Origin: Xenopus tropicalis
Taxonomy: Eukaryota; Chordata; Amphibia; Anura; Pipidae
Direction of reading: 5' to 3'
Assembly (NCBI RefSeq): GCF_000004195.4
Contig: NC_030680.2
Span: 139,623,545-139,687,544 of the forward strand
Length of the DNA stretch: 64,000 nt
The notes beneath the pieces were generated by a model, which worked only from the letters and a program-made list of their open reading frames with translations, was not told the origin of the DNA and made no database searches. Positions 12,061 to 23,035 of this stretch are shown here, in pieces (the stretch's first letter is position 1; each line of letters opens with the position of its first letter). The translations under genes and the position numbers were made by a program.

Positions 12061-12516
12061 TTAAAGGGGATGCTCACCGGGGATGCTCAAGTATGATGTA
12101 GAGAGTAATATACTGAGATAATTTGCAATTTGTCTTCATTTTTTATTTGTCGTTTATTTAGTTATTTCACTTTTTGTTCAGCAGCTCTGCAGTTTGGAGT
12201 TTCAGCGGCTATCTGGTTGCTAGGGTCCAAATTACCTTAGCGACCAGGGAGTGGTTTGAATGAGAGGATAGTAAATGAATAGGAGAGGACCTGAACAGAA
12301 AAACAAGTTATAAAAAGCAACAATAAACTAAAATTGTTCAATGGCTTTTGGCTGCGGGGGTCAGTGACCCCCATTTGAAAGCTGCAAAGAGTTAGAAGAA
12401 AAAGGCAAATAGATCAAAAACTATAAGAAATAAATAATGAAGACCAATTGAAAAGTTGCTTAGAATAGGCAACTCCATAACATCCTAAAAGTTAACTTAA
12501 AGGTGAACCACCCCAA
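12061..12516 (+). mobile_element. TTAAAGG-type MITE (kolobok/T2-like ends)
   Basis: Starts TTAAAGGGGATGCTCACC and ends TTAAAGGTGAACCACCCC. The inside includes TTTCAGCGGCTATCTGGTTG and GGTCAGTGACCCCCATTTGA. These are hallmarks of a very common Xenopus element, recognised from memory. No coding capacity. Partial copies lie at 1.1, 42.4 and 58.1 kb. Confidence 0.8.
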
Positions 12517-13321
12517 ATTGGCTGATTTGGGGTGGGACTTTTAGGTGGGAATTCTGGGTACAGTTGGGCTGAATGTGATTTATTCTGATTTCTGTGGCTG
12601 TACAGGTTCTACCTCTGAGTTGTAGCTCAGCCAATGGAAGAGGGGAGGCCTATATTTATATATATATATATATATATATACATTTACGCTGATTTGGTTC
12701 CCTCCCCCCTGGAAAATTTTCTGTGGATGTCCCTGAATTATGGGCCATCTGAGCTGTGGGGACAATTGTCACTGTTCTGCTGTGGCTTCAGTGATTTGCA
12801 CATGCAGAGATTCACATGTCAATCACCCAGGCAAGTCCCGCACCCCTGCTAGCCGTCATGTAAGCAGTTACCAAGCAGAACATTGGCAGTGCACTGGCAT
12901 TATGGGTAATACAGGCCAGTCTCTATGTTCTGTGCAGGTTGTTCCTCTTTATTTTGCAGGATTTATTTCCCAGCATGCAGTGCATATATATTTTGGTAGG
13001 TCTGCACAGTGGCGTAGCTACCTATCCTGCAGACCCCGCAGTTATGGGGAGGCCTGGGCAACAAGTGGGCTTTGTCACCTTGTTTATCTTTGTAATACGC
13101 CCCACCCAAATAGCTTAGGACAATCTAGGCCTGTGCACCTTGCTAGTTACTGAGCTAGCCTGTTGCATTATGGGTAAACCATGGCACAGTGGTGATATTG
13201 GCACCTAAATATACAAGGTTATTAAAGAGGTTCTGGAGCAGCTGGGGTTGACAGAGACTAATTCTGATTTCTGTGGCGTCCAAGCATGGGGACCCTGAAA
13301 CCCTCCAGTTGTTGCTTATAT
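12517..13321. other. Intergenic stretch with TA microsatellite and MITE start
   Basis: A TA run lies at 12655-12680. CACAGTGGCGTAGCTACC at about 13008 looks like the 5' end of a hAT-type MITE, but no matching 3' end is visible. Confidence 0.5.
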
Positions 13322-13810
13322 GTGGCACAACTCCAGTCTTCCATAGACAACCACCAAAGACCGTTGAAGAATGCTGGGACTTGTAGTATAACAACAGCTG
13401 AGGTACTGCATGTACCGGCGCTGCAGGTCCAGCTTTAATTTGTACTATAACCTTGAGCCCACCCTATCTGGCACCTAAAGGATTATCCAAACAACAAGTC
13501 TGACTTAAACATCAGCCCTCTGTATACAAATAGGTCTTTCTTTGCAATAAAACAGACACAGCTAATGCAGAACATCTTGGAAAGCGCTGTCACACTATGC
13601 TTCTTGTTGCACCAAGTGTGCAACTTGTAGGAACATAGTGGGAGTTTGCAGGACAAGGTCTATGATGTCTTCCAGCAGCTGGGACTTCTCCTGCCTTATC
13701 TTACTTGTCCTTTAAACGACTGATATCCATTTGTTATCTGATGGGCTCCAGGGGATGGGATATGAAACAGAACAAAATAGCTGCACTGTGTATAGGGGAG
13801 AGGAGGGAAC
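13322..13810 (+). repeat. Local duplication block A, left copy
   Basis: Matches 17762-18207 in the same orientation. Shared words in order: GGCACAACTCCAGT/GGTACAACTCCAGT, CCACCAAAG, CTGCAGGTCCAGC, CAGAACATCTT, CCAGCAGCTGGGA, TTGTTATCTGATGGGCTCCA, GATATGAAACAGAA. Small indels and many substitutions separate the copies. It lies 3.4 kb upstream of pdzrn3 exon 1. Confidence 0.85.
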
Positions 13811-14433
13811 AGTCTCTATGACTGACACAGCTAGCAGGGGTGCGGGAGTCGCCCAACTGATTGACATGTGAAAATTACTAAATAGGCACAAATGTCCTCA
13901 CGGCCCATTCACAGCTGATTTTCAAGTTGCCTGAGCCGAAATAAAGGCAAAGTTGTACACAAGATATTTTATCACGTTTAACGATGCCCAGCAGCTTTGC
14001 TATCTATCAGTTTTCCTATCTATTATCTTCCAATTCCTTCTTCTGAAGGGGAAATAAAAGCACAGTAACCAGCATCCCTCCCCAATAAACCCCTTTGTCC
14101 CAGGGAACACCTTCCCCTGTCACTCACTGGCAATAAGAGCAAAGGAGGAGGAGTATTGGTTACAGTCTGGGACCATCTGAAAATCCCATAGAGACTGGTC
14201 AGCAATGGCTGGGCACAGGGCATTCTGCTTTCTCATATTTATACCACCCTGTCTGTAATTAACCATAGGAAGTTAATGGAGCCAATTCTTCCCTATATTG
14301 CCGGTACCCTCAGCACCACACTGGACTACCAAACAGGAGTCAGGGTGAGCCCATTTTTCTATGTTGCCGGTACTTACATCACTGCTCTAAACCACCAAAA
14401 ACTGATAAGGTACAGGTAACATAGGGAAGAAAA
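13811..14433. other. Intergenic stretch, nothing recognised
   Basis: Separates block A from the first of two MITEs; no gene or repeat edge found. Confidence 0.45.
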
Positions 14434-14630
14434 GGGTGAAGACACAGAGCTACTAGTAGCAGCTACTTGTCGTGGCTACTAAAATAGACAATGCTGATCA
14501 TTTACTGATAATTGTCTCTATGTGTGTTTTAGCAGAGGCAATTCTCAGTATTGTCTATGGCAGGGGATTTTCTGGAGTTTAGTAGCCTTCAAAAAGTAGC
14601 TACTACAAGTAGCTCAGTGTGTCTTCACCC
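14434..14630 (+). mobile_element. Foldback MITE (GGGTGAAGACAC ends)
   Basis: Begins GGGTGAAGACACAGAGCTAC and ends GCTCAGTGTGTCTTCACCC, an inverted repeat, with TAGTAGCAGCTACT-type arms. A second copy at 44929-45429 has another MITE inserted into it. Confidence 0.85.
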
Positions 14631-14789
14631 AAAGGCTCCATTAACATGTGTTTCCATGCTGGCAGCCCATGGAAACAAGCAGAAACTCCATCTATAAAAG
14701 ACATTTACAAGACATTTACCTTGGCACTAAAACCCTTTAAACAGGCACAGCTCAGGGACATCAGCACCCAAGCTGCTATTGGTCATAAT

Positions 14790-14994
14790 TAGAGAAGCAC
14801 CCAATCCACTATTTTCGGATTTGGCTGAACCCCAGAATCCTTTGTTAATGATTTAGCCGAATATGGAAGGGTTACGAGTGTGGCGAAAAATTTTCAACTT
14901 CTGTGTTTGTGACATAAAGTCACGTGATTTTAAGAATTTGGTTCGGGCAAATCCGAATCCTGCAGAAAATGGCTGAATCTTCGGTGCATCCCTA
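14790..14994 (+). mobile_element. hAT-type MITE with perfect 8-bp target duplication
   Basis: 205 bp. The left end is TAGAGAAGCACCCAATCC; the right end read on the minus strand is TAGGGATGCACCGAAGATTC. It is flanked by GTCATAAT at 14782-14789 and 14995-15002. An 8-bp duplication is the hAT signature. No transposase. Confidence 0.88.
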
Positions 14995-15124
14995 GTCATA
15001 ATAAAGTCCTGCTGCAGCTTTCCCTCATTCTGACCCAATCTGCTTTAAATCCTGCTGTTTTGCTGCCTGGACCTGTCTGGTTCTGAATAATCCCATTGGC
15101 GGGGTATTTTCCCAGCATCCTCAG

Positions 15125-16420
15125 CCGGTAATTAGCTGCGGCACAGCTCTGCCAGTTACAACTTCCCAACAACAACGAGTAACTAATATTCCCACCCTCC
15201 CAGACACAAGCAGTCTCTGCCAATGAGTTAACTCTCCTTGTATACAGACTTGTTATTATAAGCAGCGGCCTCTGACATTTCTTTATAAAGCAGATCCTTA
15301 GAACTGCCCTGCTGTAAATATTTACCCCTTCCCCAAACCTCACCGGCTGCCCGACTCTGCAGCTGACACACTTGATTGTAGGCAAGTGGAAAAATGTATT
15401 AGAAAATAATCCCAACCTGAAATCCTCAACATAATAAATCTTTTAAAGGGGAAGTTAAATTGAAAACTGCTGAAAACAATATTGACCAGAGTAACAAATG
15501 GAAACACTTGTTGGATTCTTTTGTGGAGGGGAAAAAGTGTTTTGGGATAAAACTTGGCAATAAGTGGTTTCTCTAAGCCAATAAATGGTAGGTATTACAG
15601 GCCCTGCGCAGTTCTGGCAATAAAAAAATATATTTATTTCTGTGAATGGGGGGGAGAAGGGTATTTATAAGGTTGCGGTGCCGGCTCTCTCCTCTGTATT
15701 TAGTATAAGGCTGACATTAGCAAAGAACTTTTCTATTCGTTATTAAGAACCTATAATTGTGGTTTGTGATTGCCATGACGTTAACCCTTTGGGAACAGAA
15801 CTCAGATGCAGAAAAGTAAAGCTGTGTTGCAAATAATTGCCTCTAGGAGGCAGGGCAGAGGGGGGATTAAAGTGGGTTAGCCCCCCCCCCCCAGACACTT
15901 TTGTACTACTACATATTGGCTCAATTAATGCTGCACAGGATTGCTCTGAAAGCTGGGCATCAAGGGCAAGAAACTTCTAAAGCAACAGTTGTTTAAAACT
16001 ACATTTCCCAGAATCCTCTTTAGAAGCCGACGTTCACACCATTGTGGGGGCTAGAGGTGGTATTTGAAATCTCAGATTTCTAGGAGTATAAAATAGGAGA
16101 AATACAAAGAGGTATGTTAAATGTATGTATAACTTTATTTATAAGGGTATGCAGCGCTGTACAATATACAGAATTACACACAGGGAGGACAAGTGTTATA
16201 ATAAATACAATAAATAAGTATAAATGCACAGGGAGTAAGTGCCATGTGGTATGAGACACAGTAGGAAGGAGGTCCCTGCCCCGTAGAGCTTACAATCTAA
16301 TTAAAAGAGGTAGATACATTTTTAAAGCATTTGCTCTTTGAAGAAATTAATTTTGGATTAACCCTTGCAGTCCTGCTGTGCCACGTGACCGTTGCTGATG
16401 CCAAGCTGTGTGGCAGATAG
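15125..16420 (+). repeat. pdzrn3: Local duplication block B, left arm (upstream of exon 1)
   Basis: Inverted counterpart of 18570-19825. Anchor pairs (left with the minus-strand reading of right): ATTATAAGCAGCGGCCTCTG (about 15255 with 19665), AACCTCACCGGCTGCCCGAC (15337 with 19580), ATGGTAGGTATTACAGGCCC (15590 with 19335), AAGGCTGACATTAGCAAAGA (15708 with 19175), AAAACTACAT (15992 with 18800), ATTAACCCTTGCAGTCCTGC (16357 with 18635). A SINE-like insertion at about 16126-16305 is absent from the other arm. Confidence 0.85.
16126..16305 (+). mobile_element. SINE-like repeat with the CAGCGCTGTACAAT core
   Basis: Contains TTTATTTATAAG, GCAGCGCTGTACAATATA and, near the end, CCCTGCCCCGTAGAGCTTAC plus AATCTAATT. 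Better-kept relatives lie at 42.5 and 58.4 kb. It interrupts block B only in this arm. Confidence 0.7.
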
Positions 16421-16696
16421 GATGTAAGTGGCAGGAGTTGTGCAGCAGCTGAGGCTGCCGGTGTGTGCAGGAATGAAGTGTGAGCAGGAAGCTCAGCAGA
16501 GTGAGCCCCCCTAACTGCAGCACTGACACATGTGCCTTCCCCCTGCCCCTCCTTCCCCAGTCCCTGCCTCCAGTACAGCTGGTGGAGGCTCCCCACCCCC
16601 ATATGAGTCAGTAGCCGCAGCCTGCAGCCAGCCAGTCTGGGATCTCCCAATGCTCAACCAGGAGCCCGCTGCTAGGCACTCCAACGGGCACCGACC
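16320..16696 (+). promoter_or_regulatory. pdzrn3: Likely pdzrn3 5' UTR and proximal promoter region
   Basis: The sequence becomes richer in GC and CpG towards the start codon. I see no convincing TATA box and cannot place the transcription start. Two upstream ATGs precede the main start. One at 16530 has a weak context (C at -3, T at +4) and opens a frame that runs to 16784, overlapping the main coding sequence out of frame. One at 16603 encodes only MSQ before a stop. A long pyrimidine tract ending CCCCAG at 16560, with CTAAC about 45 bases earlier, looks like a splice acceptor and may mark a spliced 5' UTR. The first 100 bases are also the inner end of duplicated block B. Confidence 0.45.
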
Positions 16697-16784
16697 ATGG
16701 GCTTTGAACTGGATCGTTTCAGCGGGGAGGTGGACCCCGACTTCAAATGCAACTTGTGCAACAGGGTGCTGGAGGACCCCCTGA
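16530..16784 (+). other. Upstream ORF overlapping the pdzrn3 start codon
   Basis: An 84-codon frame starting at a weak-context ATG and ending 88 bases inside the pdzrn3 coding sequence, in a different frame. If the mRNA begins upstream of 16530, ribosomes that use this ATG would miss the pdzrn3 start. The peptide is proline- and alanine-rich and resembles no family I know, so any effect would come from translation itself. If the 5' UTR is spliced at 16560, this ATG would be removed. The inner ATG at 16650 would still open the same frame. Confidence 0.35.
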
Positions 16785-17410
16785 CCACCCCCTGCGGGCA
16801 TGTCTTCTGCGCAGGCTGTGTTCTGCCTTGGGTGGTGCAACAGGGCAGCTGCCCAGTGAAATGCCAACGGATCTCTGCCAAGGAGCTCAACCACGTGCTA
16901 CCCCTGAAAAGCCTGATCCTCAAGTTGGATATCAAGTGTGACAACTACTCCAGGGGCTGCGACAAGGTGGTGAAGCTGCAGAGCCTGGCAGAGCATGCGG
17001 AGATGTGCGACTTCTCCCCGGCCAAGTGTAGGAACAAGGGCTGCAACGAGGTGCTCAACCTGCGGGACATGGATGCTCATATGCGAGAACGCTGCGATTA
17101 TAGGGCAGCTGGGATCTGCCAGAAGGGCTGCGGGCTTATGATCACCCACCAGGAGCACAGGCTGGGGGAGCACTGCTGCCTGAAAGCACTCAAGGGGCTC
17201 AACAACGTCCTGCAGAGCAAAATCTCTGGGCTGGAGACCGAGCTCAAGAAGAGGGCACTGAGGTCCAGCAAGAGGGAAAAGTCACTACTGTCGCAACTGT
17301 CTGCAGTGCAGAACGAGCTGCAGATGACAGCGCTTCGCTACCAGAAGAAGTTCACCGAGTACAGTACCCGGCTGGACTCCCTGACCAAAGCTGTGGCTTC
17401 CCCAGGCAAG
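16697..17410 (+). CDS. pdzrn3: pdzrn3 coding exon 1 (RING, zinc fingers, coiled coil)
   Basis: First coding exon of PDZ domain-containing RING finger protein 3 (LNX3), a RING E3 ubiquitin ligase known from vertebrate work on MuSK/neuromuscular junction and Wnt/planar polarity signalling. It gives 238 codons. The RING is C3HC4: C18, C21, C33, H35, C38, C41, C52, C56, around the segment [16 protein letters not shown]-type zinc fingers follow: C81/C88/H100/C104, C111/C116/H128/C133, and a third around C141/C145/H154/C160. Residues about 163-235 are charged and heptad-like and include the conserved stretch [15 protein letters not shown]. The start is the first in-frame ATG, in a strong context (A at -3, G at +4), and its N-terminus MGFELDRF matches the vertebrate protein as I remember it. 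The exon ends after the Lys238 codon at a GTAAGC donor (17411), giving a phase-0 intron. Reading on would only add 12 codons before a stop. GC content and codon use stand out sharply from the flanks. Confidence 0.97.
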
Positions 17411-17761
17411 GTAAGCACCGGGCTCACACAGTCAGAACCATGGCAATAAAAACATTTATATATATATATTACAGGGTGGTGACAGTTCTCCTCTTATAAT
17501 TAGTTTGGCAGCAATTAGCGCTGGCACCTCAAGGTGTCTTCATTTCAACACGTTTACTAATTACTGTCAAACTGCTGCAAACAAACTGCTGCCGGTGAGG
17601 CAAAATGCCTTGGTTTAAATAGAACAACATACTGGCAAGTGATTCTTTGGGTCTGGCTACCTACAACTTAAGTCATGACTACTAAACACCAGAGTGGCTT
17701 GCAAAGTTTATTTTTGGCATAGACTTTGGTCCTTAGTGGGGATAAGTCCCTGCGGATTATT

Positions 17762-18207
17762 TATGGTACAACTCCAGTTGTCCGCTGACTACCACCAAAG
17801 GCTGTTGAAGGATGCTGGGAGTTGTAGTGTAACAGCTTGAGACACCCCTGCAGGTCCAGCCGGAACGTGCACCGTGACCTTGAGTCCACCCTGTCCAACG
17901 GCCAAGGGACAGGCTGACTTTCTTAATGATCGACCCCCTGTATACCCCAAATATGTGCAACTAAACAGACAAAGCTGGTGCAGAACATCTTTGCCCTGCC
18001 TCTCGTCCTGCCAAGGGTGCGACTTATAGGAACAGAATGGAGACGTGGTTGTGACGTTCTCCAGCAGCTGGGAGTTCTCCTGCCTTTATCCTACTTGCCC
18101 TTTAAATGACTGATATCAGTTTGTTATCTGATGGGCTCCAGGGGATATGAAACAGAATATATATATAATAGCTGTACTGTATATAGGGGAAAGGGAGGGA
18201 GTAAACT
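17762..18207 (+). repeat. Local duplication block A, right copy (intron 1)
   Basis: Direct-orientation partner of 13322-13810, about 4.4 kb away, so exon 1 lies between the two. It starts within GGTACAACTCCAGTTG and ends after GAAACAGAATATATATA and a TATAGGGGAAAGGGAGGGA stretch. See the left copy for the shared words. Confidence 0.85.
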
Positions 18208-18569
18208 GTCAGATTCTACTATAACAATTTATTCTTGAGTTCCCCGAAGCCTTGATCCCTGGGCTAATGACTGCCGCTCCTCTCATACAATGTGACACTA
18301 ACTGTGCTTTTGTACACAAACAGACTCACATACAGGAAGTTTACCCTTTGTAGCAGACTGGCGGGGGCTTTTATTTGCACTCCTCACTTCCTCGCCCTGT
18401 GGCTGTAACACATGAAGTCAAAAAACACAGCTGTGAGTGATAAGGGCAAGTTAAATGGCTTCCCCCGGGGGCTACTGAGGAACAGCGCTCTCTCTATTCC
18501 CTATCCCAGGACACGGGGCTGGGTGCTGCTATTCACTCATCGTGTTCTGCCGCATTTATTCCCCCCACA

Positions 18570-19825
18570 GTCCTACTTTAATCCCAAACGTGGTTTGGCA
18601 TTAGGAAGGGCTACGTGGCACAGCAGTATTGCAAGGGTTAATGAAAAACTATCTTTTTAAAGGGCAACTGCTTTCTCTTTAAAATGTATATAATATCTTC
18701 AGCCCCTTTAACATTTCTCCTATTTAATACTCCTACAATCACTGTCATAGACTTCCCCTTGATGTGGATTTCAGCGTCTAGAGAGGATGCTGGGAGATGT
18801 AGTTTTAATCAGCTGTTGCTTTGGCCCTTTGACATCCTTGTTACAAAAGTTTGTTCCACTTGATGTCCTTTATTTATGGGAATGTTCTCCAGGATTTATT
18901 GGGTTAACCTACATCGGGTTCAGAGCAGCACAGTACTGTCAGCCCATTCTGATACCCCCGGGGGGGGGGGGGGGGCAATTCTTCGCTACACATCCTTTCC
19001 CCCCCCTCCCAGATACCCCCAGTCGGGAGGGGGGGCAATTCTTCTCTACACACCCACGTTTCCCCCCTCCCATCTCAAAAATGAGATGCCCAGAGGCAGC
19101 AAGAGGGTTAACACCATGGCAACACATATCACAAACCACAATTATAGGTTCTTAATAATAAATAGAAAAGTTCTTTGCTAATGTCAGCCTTATACTAAAT
19201 ACAGAGGGAGAGTGGCCGGCTTAGGAAACCATCATCTGCCGACACCACAACTTTAAAAATATCCTCGCTACCCCCCCTCCGGCCAACCATAGAAATAAAT
19301 AGATGTTTTATTGCCAGGTGCACAGGGCCTGTAATACCTACCATTTATTGGAATGCTTAGGGAAACCATTCCTTGCCAAGTTCTATCCCAAAAAATCCCC
19401 CCTCCCTCCACTTATAACTAAGGATTCTTATAGGTTACCCTAGTCCATATTTATTTTTTTTTTCAGCTGTTTTTCATTTTACTTCCCCTTTAATGATGAA
19501 TTATATTGAGGGTTTTGGGTTGGGATTATTTTAAAACACATTTTCCCACTTGCCTAGGTATGTGTAAGTTGCAGAGTCGGGCAGCCGGTGAGGTTTGGGC
19601 AAGAGGCAGATATTTACAGCAGGGCAGTTGTAAGGAGGCAGGATCTGCTTTATAAAGAAATGTCAGAGGCCGCTGCTTATAATAACAACCCCTGTATACA
19701 TGGAGAGGTTAAATGCAGCTTGTGCCTGGAGAACTGGGAAGCCATTACTCGTTGCCCTGGGAAGTCAGAACTTGTTGGGAAGTCTTAACTCCTTCCAGGA
19801 TTCTGTAGCAGCTAATTGGGGCAAA
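18570..19825 (-). repeat. pdzrn3: Local duplication block B, right arm (inverted, intron 1)
   Basis: Inverted match to 15125-16420 with about 2.1 kb, including exon 1, between the arms. It contains its own changes: a 16-G run at 18960-18975 and a short tandem duplication at 18952-19074. It lacks the SINE-like insertion of the left arm. Confidence 0.85.
18952..19074 (+). repeat. Two-copy tandem duplication, about 62 bp
   Basis: GATACCCCC, a G run, GGCAATTCTTCGCTACACA and CCCCCCTCCCA are repeated once with small changes (CTTCTCTACACA in copy 2). The left arm of block B has no counterpart, so it arose after the duplication of block B or was lost there. Confidence 0.75.
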
Positions 19826-20390
19826 TGTATTTCTGCGCTCTTCTATGTAACTACAATGCTGCCTCAGTGCTAGGGTCAGGGGTTGGGTTGGCACAGGACA
19901 GTCTAACAAAGTGCCCCTTCTGCCATTATCACCTTTAGCCACATCCAAGGAATGCTTTGGTCTTGCCTATTGCTCTGCCCTTGCTGGGGGTATAAATACA
20001 AGCGACTCCCAAAAAATCCTCTGGGGGGGTGGTTTACACACATTGACTGCTTCCTCTGCACATGTTGTTAGTCCTCAGTTCCCTGCAGCCTACACATGAT
20101 ACCAGCTATTGGAATGCCCTTGTCCAACCTGTGGCCTTTCAACAACTCCCAGCAACCTCTCAGTAGCCACTGGCAAATCTGTTTGGGAAGTCCAATTTTG
20201 ACCAGAAACCCACTAAATTGGTCTGGAGTGGAAAACTCCGCAGACAATATTGGGCAAATTTTGGCCAGCTAAACAGTTTGACAAAGCTGGGCCAAGTAGT
20301 ATTGCTACCCACTTGCCCTGGCACCTCGTCAGCCCGATTCTGGCCCACACCTACAATCCCCTGCCATCGACATTACTACCCGGCCCTGAT
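19826..20390. other. Intron stretch, nothing recognised
   Basis: Contains the common CAACAACTCCCAGCA phrase near 20140 but no bounded repeat and no exon. Confidence 0.45.
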
Positions 20391-20690
20391 TGGGCCTGTG
20401 CCCCCATCTACTTCCTATTCTTGGGCCTGCGCCCCCATCTACTTCCTATTCTTGGGCCTGCGCCCCCATCTACTTCCTATTCTTGGGCCTGCGCCCCCAT
20501 CTACTTCCAATTCTTGGGCCTGCGCCCCCATCTACTTCCTATTCTTGGGCCTGCGCCCCCATCTACTTCCTATTCTTGGGCCTGCGCCCCCATCTACTTC
20601 CTATTCTTGGGCCTGCGACCCCATCTACTTCCTATTCTTGGGCCTGCGCCCCCCCATCTACTTCCTATTCTTGGGCCTACCCCTACTTCT
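20391..20690 (+). repeat. 31-bp minisatellite, about 9.5 copies
   Basis: Unit CGCCCCCATCTACTTCCTAT then TCTTGGGCCTG. Copies are nearly identical. Since 31 is not a multiple of 3 and the unit lacks + strand stops, three long overlapping frames exist; none is a gene. Confidence 0.95.
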
Positions 20691-22727
20691 GGCCCTGCTC
20701 TCTGTTTATCTTCAGCAAGGGGGGCTCCATCTGTAGTAGCCCCATTCCAGAGCTTGTCCCTCCCTGTTGTGTATATATTTTATTGTATCTAAAAGCTGCT
20801 GAACATGGTGGGAGTTGTGCTCCCTTACAAATAGGTTGCACATAAATAAAACTTTAGGCAGCCCCCCTCTTTGCTTTACTGTAAGTGAATATGTAGGCCA
20901 TCTGGCCCAGCGGGGGTTATTATTTTTCTAGCCCTTTACTGAAGCTCCAGTGGCTAGAAGAACATCAGTATCTTTATGTGAGTGCTTTCATTATACAGAA
21001 TAAACATCTGTAGCACTAACACTGCCTCATTGTTCCCTTCCAAGGGAGGGGAAATATCCAGATCCCCCTGGATCATGAAATTCATCTTTATCCTGCTCCG
21101 TGTGACATTCCTACGCCAAGTCCAACACTTCTTATTTTTAACAGTTATTCTAAGGTGGGTAGAGCCCAGGCTTTTGGTATCCAGCTGGGATCCTACCCAT
21201 GAAATTTCAGCCGTTCCTCTCTATTTCCTGGCTTCATTGCATATCCTATGGGATAGCTAAGTGGGTCACTGGTTTGATGGATTCATAAGTTGTTTACGTT
21301 GGCACATTGTTTGCTGCATCTGTATCTGTGGTACTGGATCTGTCTGGGAGAGGTGGGATTTTCTATTCTGTTCCTTGTGGAACAGTTTTACTACTCTCTG
21401 TGCTTTCCATACACAGGCCGATAAAAGCTGGGGACTTGGCCCCTCCGGACTTATACTTCCATGTTTGGGAGACTCAGCAGGGCATGTCCAACTAATATTT
21501 GCCCAATATCAGACCGATATCTCTGGGGCAGGTTTTGTTAGGCAAGGCCTCACCCAACAGGTCCCTGTAGACTCCCCATGTGATCAGATTGGTGGCCTCT
21601 GGGCCAATGATCAGATCAGCCCAATCCAAAAATATACCATTTTGGGTAATTTTATTAGGGCATCAGCACCTGTTGTCATTTGTTTTTTTTGGTTTAGGAC
21701 AAAGCAAAATACCTCCAAAAAGTGAGGTTTGTTTAAGACCAAGCCCTAGGTATCAGCATTGGAATGTCCATAGACCTAAGTGAGTGTGGTTTGTGGGGCA
21801 GTCAGGTTCAGGCCAGCAAACTGGCATGCAATGGTGGCCCCAACTTTTAAAAGGCCCTTCCAGTGATGCAACTGGCTTTATCACAATTTCGTCACCCATT
21901 CTCTGTTCAGTGACATGTCCACCAATGCCCTTCCCAGTTAGTCAGTTTTGTTGGTATTCCCCAGACTGGCTAAGATTATTATTAGTCTTTATATAGTACA
22001 AACATTCTGTGGCACTTTACAAGGATTATACAGCATTCACATCAGTTCCAATTATATCAGGAGCTGATTAACTTGCCTGTATGTTCAGAAATATGGGAGG
22101 CAACCAGGGTACCCCATGGAAACGCACGCAGACAGCTTTGTATAAAGCCTCCTATACCCTCCAGTGGTAAAACCGATTAAAATGTGTTTATTTTCCAACC
22201 CGATATAAAATGCATTAATCAAAATAATCCCTTTCCCTTGGCAGCTAGATGCCCGCGTTATTCCCTCTTGATTGTTCTGGAAACACAACTTCAAAGAAAA
22301 AATAATCCCAAAACTGATAAATAAAGCAGCAAGGGGGACTGCCTTTTTAACTCCTCATTAAGAAATGATTTCAGATTGAAACAACACACGCAATAATACA
22401 AATGTTTTTGTTAAGTGCTGAAAGAAAGGGTTAGCCCCAGCTAATCTGCATTTTTGCAAACATTAACCAATTCTTAAACATTTCTTGTGGGAGTAGGGCA
22501 GATTAATGTTTATGACCCCGTTTCTAAACCTTGGGTAACATATTGGAGGAAACTGGAGGTAGAAACAGAGGTTTAAGAGTAGTAAAAAGGGAACCTGGGC
22601 AGGTATTTTACACGTATTTTGGGGAAAGGAAAGCCCAACAAGAATGCATTTTCCCTGGGCCGGAAATACGGGTAGTCAGGAGAGGCCTGTGCCTATGGGG
22701 GAGGAAGCAAGGATATACTATTGGAGT

Positions 22728-23035
22728 GTCAATAGGATGCAATTGGCACCAGTATGAACTGAGTGGTGGTGAGGGGACTGGTGGGTGAATTTATGGGTAA
22801 CTGGGGTTTCCATGCTGGGTTGGTACAATTAGGCAAGGCACTAAGCCAGGTAGTATTACCTTGGGCACTATGCGGCATGTGTCTATAGGGAAGAGTGTCA
22901 GTGGGGTTTGACTGGTACCAGTATAAACTGAATGGTGATGGTGGATTGCCATGTAAACTAAAGGGTAACTGGGTTGCCATGCTGGGTGGGGACAATTAGA
23001 CAAGGTGCTTAGCCAAGTAGTATTGCCTTGGGCAC
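22728..23035 (+). repeat. Two-copy tandem duplication, about 169-bp period
   Basis: The block running from GTGTCAATAGG through GGGTAACTGGGGTTTCCATG to GTAGTATTACCTTGGGCA recurs 168-169 bp later as GTGTCAGTGG through TGCCATGCTGGGTGGGGACA to GTAGTATTGCCTTGGGCA. The copies are visibly diverged, so this is an old event. Confidence 0.8.

Noticed and set aside
16297..17173. Several minus-strand frames over pdzrn3 exon 1
   Set aside because: They are shadows of the GC-rich coding exon; the + strand carries the conserved RING and zinc fingers.
20218..20845. Proline- and leucine-rich repeat proteins
   Set aside because: Produced by the 31-bp minisatellite; identical peptides occur in all three frames.
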